Source: Hepatocystis sp. ex Piliocolobus tephrosceles
Lineage: Eukaryota; Apicomplexa; Aconoidasida; Haemosporida; Plasmodiidae
Reading direction: 5' to 3'
Length of the DNA: 18,803 bases
NCBI GenBank assembly: GCA_902459845.2
Contig: CABPSV020000304.1
Location: forward strand, 846 to 19,648
Positions 14,758-18,803 of this stretch are shown piece by piece. The stretch's first letter is position 1. Each line of letters starts with the position of its first letter. The position numbers were made by a program, and so were the translations under genes. The notes under the pieces are model-generated. The model worked only from the letters and a program-made list of their open reading frames with translations. It did not search any database and was not told the DNA's origin.

Positions 14758-15087
14758 TTAAATAAATGGTTAAATAAATGATTAAATAAATGGTTAAGTG
14801 TGTTTATATATGTATAAAATAATTGTGGGATATATGAAAATACGCCGATGAGCTGTTTTTTTTTTTTTTTTTGATAACAAGGAAATAATAAAAAAAAAAG
14901 CTGCAAAAAAAACATTCACTAATTACCATGCTCATTGATATTAATGGCCAAATAAGGAATTCCTTTCTTAAAAATTATCAAATATTGTTGAGGTGTGAGA
15001 GTTAACAGAAATAAGAAATTGTTTCTAAATTAAAAAAAAAAAAAAAAAATATTTCACTTGTATCATTCATGCTTTCACCTGGCACAT

Positions 15088-15121
<34 letters not shown>

Positions 15122-15265
15122 ATGTATACCCTCACTATGAGTAGTAAACTTATTTTTACCTGCACACACACTTGATAAAATAAGTATAATAATTAAAATT
15201 TATCGAAATATTTTGCAAGGCTGTTATCCTTTTCACTTTTAAGCTATAATAGTTAAAAATAATAA

Positions 15266-15307
<42 letters not shown>

Positions 15308-16219
15308 GTACACGTATGTATGTGTTTGTACGCATAGAACTGTTCTTAATCGCGTGATATTATAATATCAAACTTCTTTTCAGTTTTCACCTTAATCCAT
15401 CAGCAACTATTTTTACGCATATTATGTCATTTAGTATAATAAAAAAGGTGCTATATACAAAAAAAAAAAAAAAACATACAAATAAAAATATATATATATA
15501 TATAGAAAGATAGATAAATAACTAATAAATAAATATATATTTTTTTATGTATATATTTGTACTTGTTTCGTATATAATTAAAATGAATTAACATAAATTT
15601 TTTTTTTCAAAAATGTTGTACAATAAAGTTTATATGTATTTTTTTTTTCTTTCACCCCTTAATCCTTACTTTTCCTTTTTTAATATTATTTTGATAAACT
15701 TTTTATCAAATGATTTAAGAATAGAAAGGTTATTCTACGTATTAAACAAAATAAGATAAATAAAAAAAAAATTAAAATAAAATCAAAGCACAAATGTTAC
15801 ATACGCATAATATATATATATATATATATATATATTGTTTCAATTAATTTGTGCTATGTATATATTACTATTGAATAATGTTTTGCATATTGTAATTTAT
15901 ACATAATTTTATTTATATTTTATTTTCATATAAACATTACATCTAGTGATCCGACAAAAGTAAACAGTTTGTCGTAGGTTATATAAAAGTTATATATAAT
16001 ATTTCTTTTATCATTGCTTCCATTTTTTTTTTTATAACTGAGTTGCAATGAATTATCTTGTATACTAAAAAATAGGAAGAAAATAATATTTTAATACGTA
16101 GCTTGTGAAACTATTATTATCGTACAACAAATATAGTTTAAAATAGAACATGTGTAATTATATATATACATATATATGTCTAATTTCTAATTGTTTTACA
16201 TATGTACAAAAAAAAAAAT

Positions 16220-16281
<62 letters not shown>

Positions 16282-16406
16282 TGCATTTACTCTACTGACA
16301 TGAGTAAAATTGTAAAAATTTAATTGAGTAGGTTGTTGTGCTATCTAAAAAAAAAAAATAAATAAACATATAAATAAACAAACAAACAAATAAACAAATA
16401 GAATAG

Positions 16407-16441
<35 letters not shown>

Positions 16442-16766
16442 CTTATTATTTTTTAAGTATTTTATTTTTCTGCATTTTAACCAAAATTGGAACTTCATGT
16501 TTTACACCTCCATTTTTTGTAAACATGTTTTTATCACAATATACCCAAAAACAGCTGACTATGTTATTATTCAGTAAAACGTCATTATTGCAGCCATTTG
16601 AAAAATTATAACATAATCTAAAACTTTTTTGTTCGAGACTAACATTATTTTGAATGTAAAGCAAAGCTACTATATTATTACTTTCATTAGGTAAAATAGT
16701 ATATATTTTATTTTTACTACTTTTTTTTCTCGTTTTGAATAACTTTAAACACACTAAATTATCCAT
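1..16766 (-). CDS. Giant ten-exon gene, putative spatacsin-like propeller/solenoid protein (3' end beyond window)
   Basis: Exons on the minus strand: 16766-16508, 16344-16296, 16064-15941, 15734-15670, 15450-15391, 15243-15160, 15024-14927, 14722-14626, 14441-1692, 1414-1. All nine introns are GT..AG and phase-consistent, giving 5000 residues to the window edge without a stop. Residues 1 to about 300-650 alternate short hydrophobic beta-like strands; most of the rest is helical, Leu/Ile/Phe/Tyr/Asn-rich solenoid-like sequence with low-complexity insertions. Segments at residues 166-181, 262-278, 731-790, 4085-4150, 4375-4400, 4480-4495 and 4569-4675 follow, in order, the pattern I remember for spatacsin (SPG11), including its C-terminal domain. 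In animals that protein acts at late endosomes/lysosomes with spastizin and AP-5; a role in parasite endolysosomal traffic would be inference only. The length exceeds animal spatacsin (about 2,400 residues), which low-complexity inserts could explain. Otherwise it would be a conserved Plasmodium protein of unknown function. The gene itself is near certain; the family call is moderate. Confidence 0.8.
1507..1550. repeat. (AT)22 dinucleotide array in intron 9
   Basis: Uninterrupted AT alternation of 44 bases inside intron 9. It is the longest dinucleotide array seen in the window and a likely polymorphic microsatellite. Confidence 0.97.
1601..1656. repeat. 28-bp exact tandem duplication in intron 9
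   Basis: Two identical adjacent copies at 1601-1628 and 1629-1656, each starting TATTTTCAGC and ending TTGCTGTT. The copies lie close to the 5' splice site of intron 9 on the gene strand, so the duplication lengthened the intron without touching coding sequence. Confidence 0.95.
1692..14441 (-). CDS. Exon 9, 12.75-kb main exon of the giant gene, residues 279-4529
   Basis: The acceptor is TTTTATAG (AG at 14443-14442) and the donor CTCAG|GTATGT at 1691. All 4249 codons are open; there is no ATG near the 5' end of this frame, so it must be fed from upstream exons. Up to about residue 730 the sequence keeps strand-like stretches, then turns to helical pairs, e.g. residues 771-790 and 4085-4150. 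Inserts of low complexity break it up: Ser runs near 447-470 and 4181-4223, EMGRTG-type repeats at 1004-1039, RDLT repeats near 1236-1264, NDYNDGYN at 2908-2935, NKFDEH-type repeats at 3590-3685, and Lys runs encoded by pure A tracts. No signal peptide, catalytic motif or confident membrane span was seen. I read the core as an alpha-solenoid scaffold. Confidence 0.9.
2611..2736. repeat. Ser/Gly-rich trinucleotide array in coding sequence
   Basis: ACT repeats (AGT on the gene strand) encode a long pure-Ser run flanked by Ser-Gly alternation, about residues 4181-4223. Almost all Ser codons in the run are AGT, with a single AGC, as expected from replication slippage. The insert separates two helical segments of the solenoid. 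Confidence 0.95.
3059..3084. repeat. Coding poly(A) tract, 26 bases
   Basis: An uninterrupted T26 on the plus strand is A26 in the gene strand and encodes a pure AAA-coded Lys run within the solenoid, just upstream (N-terminal) of residue 4085. Confidence 0.95.
4223..4510. repeat. 16-copy 18-bp array encoding NKF(D/Y)(E/K)(H/Q)
   Basis: Sixteen perfectly spaced 18-bp units encode hexapeptides at residues 3590-3685. Eight units read NKFDEH, six NKFYEH, one NKFYKH and one NKFYKQ. The Asp/Tyr switch is one base (GAC/TAC). Because the unit length is a multiple of three and contains no stop in several frames, frames on both strands stay open across the array; I do not treat those as genes. Confidence 0.97.
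6194..6221. repeat. Coding poly(A) tract, 28 bases
   Basis: T28 on the plus strand is A28 in the message, directly after an Asn-Gly pair, and encodes about ten Lys residues. It is the longest homopolymer found inside coding sequence here. Confidence 0.95.
6473..6556. repeat. 24-bp array encoding NDYNDGYN-type repeats
   Basis: Three near-identical 24-bp units plus a half unit, encoding Asn/Asp/Gly/Tyr-rich octapeptides at about residues 2908-2935. It lies in a hydrophilic insert between helical blocks. Confidence 0.93.
6997..7125. repeat. Imperfect Asn/Asp/Ser low-complexity stretch
   Basis: Degenerate repeats of TGTCGTTACTGTCATTGTTA-type sequence encode runs such as NNNDSNDNNNDSND, interrupted by STSIND twice. 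It is a hydrophilic insert of the main exon, less regular than the other arrays. Confidence 0.85.
11488..11571. repeat. 12-bp array encoding (T/Y)(R/K)D(L/Y/H) repeats
   Basis: Seven 12-bp units of GATCCCTTGTAA type encode tetrapeptides such as LTRD and YTKD, near residues 1236-1264. The first four units are nearly identical; the later ones have drifted. Confidence 0.93.
11976..11997. repeat. Coding poly(A) tract, 22 bases
   Basis: T22 on the plus strand is A22 in the message and encodes a Lys run after Ser-Thr-Glu. The frame stays open on both sides. Confidence 0.94.
12161..12268. repeat. Six-copy 18-bp array encoding EMGRT(G/V/S)
   Basis: Six 18-bp units starting TCTACCC encode hexapeptides (EMGRTG with Val, Ser, Leu and Arg variants) at residues 1004-1039. 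The array is more G+C-rich than its surroundings and Gly/Arg-rich, unlike the Asn/Lys-rich inserts elsewhere. Confidence 0.94.
13871..13938. repeat. Second poly-Ser array in coding sequence
   Basis: ACT repeats on the plus strand encode two eight-residue Ser runs separated by Arg, near residues 447-470, in the N-terminal strand-rich part of the protein. Interruptions are CGT and AGC codons. Confidence 0.93.
14515..14543. repeat. (TA)n array in intron 8
   Basis: Uninterrupted TA alternation inside the intron between exons 8 and 9. Confidence 0.96.
14626..14722 (-). CDS. Exon 8 of the giant gene, residues 247-279
   Basis: A 29-base T tract (read on this strand) runs straight into the AG at 14724-14723. 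The donor is AAAAT|GTAAGT at 14625, close to consensus. The frame is open for 31 codons and ends with KVLLIDFRNQVWFFDLK, a strand-turn-strand of WD type. The leftover AT plus the first A of exon 9 makes Ile, joining the long exon in frame. Confidence 0.85.
14726..14754. repeat. Poly(A) run of 29 bases; polypyrimidine tract of intron 7
   Basis: On the gene strand this is T29 placed immediately before the AG acceptor of exon 8, so it probably serves as the polypyrimidine tract. Confidence 0.9.
14757..14792. repeat. 12-bp tandem array, three copies, in intron 7
   Basis: Three copies of GTTAAATAAATG (the third begins with A). Intron 7 lacks the AT array seen in its neighbours and carries this repeat and two homopolymers instead. 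Confidence 0.92.
14927..15024 (-). CDS. Exon 7 of the giant gene, residues 214-247
   Basis: A T-rich tract ending AATTTAG (AG at 15026-15025) precedes 98 bases with donor GCATG|GTAATT at 14926. The open frame has clear protein character: TPQQYLIIFKKGIPYLAI. The leftover G plus TA from exon 8 makes Val. The base composition is visibly richer than in the flanking introns. Confidence 0.85.
15086..15112. repeat. (AT)n array in intron 6
   Basis: Uninterrupted AT alternation between exons 6 and 7. Confidence 0.95.
15160..15243 (-). CDS. Exon 6 of the giant gene, residues 186-214
   Basis: The acceptor ends ACTATTATAG (AG at 15245-15244) and the donor is GCAG|GTAAAA at 15159. The single open frame of 27 codons runs LKVKRITALQNISINF, then NYYTYFIKCVC. 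The trailing AG plus the first A of exon 7 makes Arg. A further possible donor (CCAG|GTGAAAG) lies in the following intron but is not needed. Confidence 0.8.
15269..15301. repeat. (TA)n array in intron 5
   Basis: Uninterrupted TA alternation between exons 5 and 6, followed by degenerate TGTATATG-type sequence. Confidence 0.95.
15391..15450 (-). CDS. Exon 5 of the giant gene, residues 166-186
   Basis: A long T tract and TATATAG acceptor (AG at 15452-15451) lead into 60 bases ending TTAAG|GTGAAA (donor at 15390). The open frame reads TFFIILNDIICVKIVADGL, two hydrophobic strands around a short turn, typical of a propeller hairpin. Split codons on both sides fit exons 4 and 6 (AA+C Asn, AG+C Ser). 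Confidence 0.8.
15489..15504. repeat. Short (AT)n array in intron 4
   Basis: AT alternation of 16 bases between exons 4 and 5, close to the 3' splice site on the gene strand. Confidence 0.9.
15670..15734 (-). CDS. Exon 4 of the giant gene, residues 145-166
   Basis: The acceptor ends TACGTAG (AG at 15736-15735) and the donor is GAAAA|GTAAGG at 15669, a strong donor match. One frame is open: NNLSILKSFDKKFIKIILKKE. The two leftover bases AA join the C that opens exon 5 to make Asn. The other two frames contain stops. Confidence 0.75.
15810..15835. repeat. (AT)n array in intron 3
   Basis: Uninterrupted AT alternation between exons 3 and 4. Confidence 0.95.
15941..16064 (-). CDS. Exon 3 of the giant gene, residues 103-144
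   Basis: The acceptor is a pyrimidine-rich CTTCCTATTTTTTAG ending at 16065, and the donor is GAT|GTAATG at 15940. Only one frame is open. It holds 41 codons with a charged Lys/Asn loop followed by two strand-like runs, NIIYNFYITY and KLFTFVGSLD. The exon ends at a codon boundary, matching the phase-0 start of exon 4. The content fits one propeller blade. Confidence 0.75.
16221..16280. repeat. Sixty-base T homopolymer in intron 2
   Basis: T60 on the plus strand, which is A60 in the nascent transcript, starting 15 bases after the proposed donor of intron 2. It is the longest homopolymer in the window; its real length may be uncertain because such runs are hard to sequence. Confidence 0.95.
16296..16344 (-). 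CDS. Exon 2 of the giant gene, residues 87-103
   Basis: A T-rich tract ending in AG (16346-16345) precedes this 49-base exon, and the donor is CA|GTAGAG at 16295. It reads STTTYSIKFLQFYSC between two split codons: Asp from exon 1 and His into exon 3. The phases fit both neighbours. A second donor five bases further on (AGA|GTAAAT at 16290) and another open frame (IAQQPTQLNFYNFTHVSR) make this the least certain exon of the model. Confidence 0.5.
16407..16434. repeat. (AT)n array in intron 1
   Basis: Uninterrupted AT alternation between the proposed exons 1 and 2, next to a degenerate AAAC/AAAT-rich stretch at 16358-16402. Confidence 0.95.
16508..16766 (-). CDS. Exon 1 of the giant gene, start codon and residues 1-86
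   Basis: The ATG is at 16766-16764. An in-frame TAA lies 18 bases upstream of it, so this is the first possible Met of the exon. The 86 full codons are more complex and less A/T-biased than the flanks, and they encode strand-like segments such as NNIVALLYIQNNVSL and CFWVYCD, which suit the first blade of a propeller. I end the exon at GGAG|GTGTAA (donor at 16507), because the single leftover base then makes an Asp codon with exon 2. Without splicing the frame would run 20 more codons to a TAA at 16446-16448, so a stand-alone 106-residue protein is the alternative. The start is fairly secure, the donor less so. Confidence 0.7.
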
Positions 16767-16878
16767 AGTTAAGAATGTTATGTTTAAGACTTATTTATAT
16801 ATACTTTTATACACTTGTATAATGCTTCTATTTTGTTTTGTTTTTTTAATAATTTCACTTTTGTACCATTTTATGTTT

Positions 16879-16950
16879 TTTTAATTTTAATTTTAACTTT
16901 AATTTTAATTTTAATTTTAACTTTAATTTTAACTTTAATTTTAACTTTAA
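16879..16950. repeat. Twelve-copy YTTTAA hexamer array
   Basis: Twelve perfect 6-bp units in which only the first base varies: T T T C T T T C T C T C. The array lies 113-184 bases upstream of the start codon, probably within the 5' leader or core promoter. It is not the Plasmodium telomere repeat, which is GGGTTYA. Confidence 0.95.
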
Positions 16951-17521
16951 TTTTTATATAATTTTTAATTTTTAAACTAGTTTATATTTCACATTTTTTA
17001 TTTTAATAATTTTGTTTTAACATATTTATATATTAACATTCAATATTCTTCCACATTATGTATATATATATTTATATACATATATAAATAAATATATTTC
17101 AACACTAGCTTAAATGCTTTATATACAGATATGAAACTACAATAATTTATATAAATATGTATAGTTGTTATTAACCGCTTAGGCATATGTACACGTGTAT
17201 ATATATACATACGTTTGCACACTATGTAAAAGTTTTTGCTGTTCCATAATTTTTAAATTACTCAATTTTTTGTTATAAATAAAGAGGTATTTTTTAAAAA
17301 AAAAGCAAAAGTTATAATTAATTACACATATGTACATATATGCATACATATATATATATATATGTATGTTTTTTTTTTTTTTTTTTTTATCCGTATTTTG
17401 AATTTCCATATATATATTTGTGTATGTTTGCACATATTTATATAAAATGTATAGCTATATAGAAAAGTAAATTAAGCTATATACTAAGAACGTTTGATTT
17501 ATTTTTTTTAAATTACAACTT

Positions 17522-17522
<1 letters not shown>

Positions 17523-17572
<50 letters not shown>
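17523..17572. repeat. Fifty-base T homopolymer
   Basis: T50 about 760 bases upstream of the start codon. Poly(dA:dT) of this length is common in Plasmodium intergenic DNA and disfavours nucleosomes, so it may help to define the promoter; that role is inferred. Confidence 0.95.
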
Positions 17573-18803
17573 CTTTTTTATTTTAATAAAAATAAAAATA
17601 TGATACCTTTATTTTATTTAAAAAATTATATTTTATGTTTTTGTGTTTTTACACTTTGATAATTTATTTCAATAGAAAAATTGATTAAAACTAAGCAAGT
17701 ATGAAGCTTATAGAAAGATAGTACAAAAAAAAAAAAATAAATAAATAAAATTAATAAATAAAAGTAGTAAGGCATGTAATATTTATATATATATATATAT
17801 TATGCAAAAAGACGAATACTATTTAAAAAATTGTATTATTATTTTTAGTTTATTTATTAGTGCTACTTTTATATAGAAATAAATAACATTTGTTATTGTA
17901 CATATTAATGTATACTAGATAGATCAAACACCGCTTGTGTTCTGATAAATTTCAGTTCCAAAATAAATCAAATTACAATTCTTTAGGCTTATTTATTTAT
18001 TTTGAGCGCATAATACTTAACCTTATAAAATTTTAAAATATACATCGAATATTATTTAAAATTTGTTTGTTATTGTTCATCATTACTTTTGAGTAACGGA
18101 TTTGTCAAGTTTTTTTTTTTCGTTGAAATATCCATATAATATTAAATTTGTAAACAAGATATGATTATACTTTTGTTAATATCTTGAATAATTATAACAA
18201 AGTGTTAGAAAAAAAAAAAGACGTTATATATATGTGGACCAACACATGCAAAAAAAAAAAAAAAAAAAAAAAATGTTATAAATACTAATTGTTACCTAAA
18301 AGGTATTATGAATGAGAAGGTTACACATATGCCATTTTGGGAAATAGTACACATATAAAACATAATAGAATCAAGAAATAAATAAATAAAATGGGATATA
18401 AATGTAGTTTTAATTAATGTGTGTTATACGAACAAATTTTTAATTTGTCTAAGTTACTTGTTACCATTTAAACATTCATATATATGTGCGTTTATAAGTT
18501 TTCTTTTTTACATAACAAATGATACTATTTTGGAATTCGCTAAAAAAATGATATTTTTTTTTTTTTTTTTGTTTGTGTATTTTTAGTAAAAGCATAATTT
18601 TAGTTTAAAATGTTTTAAGAATAAAATAGCTTTGTTTCAACTTTCATGTTAGCCAGAATAATAGGAACACAAAAAAAATACCGAATTTTTTCACTTATTC
18701 TTATTTTAATGTTATACTCCAAGTTTTTATTATCTGATAAATGCTTTTTATATATCTATACATCTGATAACATTTTTTTTTTGCCTTTTTTTTTTTTTTT
18801 TTT

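Larger units (their letters stand above)
16767..18803. other. Upstream non-coding region; probable 5' leader and promoter
   Basis: About 2 kb with no exon-like stretch I can support on either strand: open frames are short, full of Ile-Tyr from AT arrays or Phe/Lys from homopolymers, and lack plausible splice partners. It holds a YTTTAA array, a T50 run, short AT arrays near 17348 and 17787, A or T runs near 18250 and 18553, and a terminal T run at 18784-18803. Being directly upstream of the start codon, it should contain the 5' leader and promoter, but no specific element can be placed by eye. Confidence 0.6.

Noticed and set aside
15060..15085. Extra cassette exon in intron 6 ending at CCAG|GTGAAAG
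   Set aside because: The preceding sequence is an AT array without a usable acceptor, and direct joining of exons 6 and 7 already keeps phase.
16446..16766. A separate 106-residue minus-strand gene
   Set aside because: The sequence is real coding DNA, but a good donor inside it fits in phase with exon 2 and the chain of exons that follows, so it reads better as exon 1 of the giant gene. Kept as the stated alternative.
16879..16950. Telomere-like repeat
   Set aside because: The unit is YTTTAA, whereas the Plasmodium telomere repeat is GGGTTYA; there are no G-rich units on either strand.
17040..17433. Short minus-strand frames rich in Ile-Tyr-His
   Set aside because: They are translations of AT arrays and homopolymers with no coding-like composition and no splice context.
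17576..17599. Apparent inverted repeat of A/T runs that could form a hairpin
   Set aside because: It consists only of A and T in DNA where such matches are expected by chance.
18320..18355. Small ORF starting at an ATG near 18308
   Set aside because: It ends after about 16 codons, with no plausible donor or downstream exon.

Overview
This is eukaryotic nuclear DNA, extremely A+T-rich, with long poly(dA:dT) runs, (AT)n arrays, Asn/Lys/Ile/Tyr-rich protein, low-complexity inserts and short AT-rich introns. That combination points to a malaria parasite (Plasmodium). I cannot assign the species from the sequence alone.

Layout. Nearly the whole window is one gene on the minus strand. By eye I reconstruct ten exons from an ATG at 16766 down to base 1, where the gene runs off the window: 16766-16508, 16344-16296, 16064-15941, 15734-15670, 15450-15391, 15243-15160, 15024-14927, 14722-14626, 14441-1692 and 1414-1. 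Every junction has GT..AG ends, and the reading phase is kept across all nine introns. The predicted product has 5000 residues before the window edge cuts it. The long open stretch that appears to end with a stop at 1634 does not really end there. A donor at 1691 and an acceptor at 1415 join it, in phase, to another 471 open codons. At the other end the long frame has no ATG of its own at its 5' limit; it is fed by eight short exons.

Product. The first roughly 300-650 residues are rich in beta-strand patterns, like a propeller. The rest is long alpha-solenoid-like sequence broken by low-complexity inserts: poly-Ser, poly-Lys, an NKFDEH-type hexapeptide array, and EMGRTG, RDLT and NDYNDGYN arrays. 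Several ordered segments, including one in the last exon, resemble spatacsin (SPG11), a propeller plus solenoid protein that works in endolysosomal trafficking with spastizin and AP-5 in animals. This comparison is from memory of the family pattern, not a computed alignment, so the assignment is a hypothesis.

Bases 16767-18803 upstream of the ATG hold no gene I can support. They contain homopolymers, AT arrays and a perfect 12-copy YTTTAA array, and probably include the 5' leader and promoter. No tRNA, rRNA, CRISPR or mobile element was seen.
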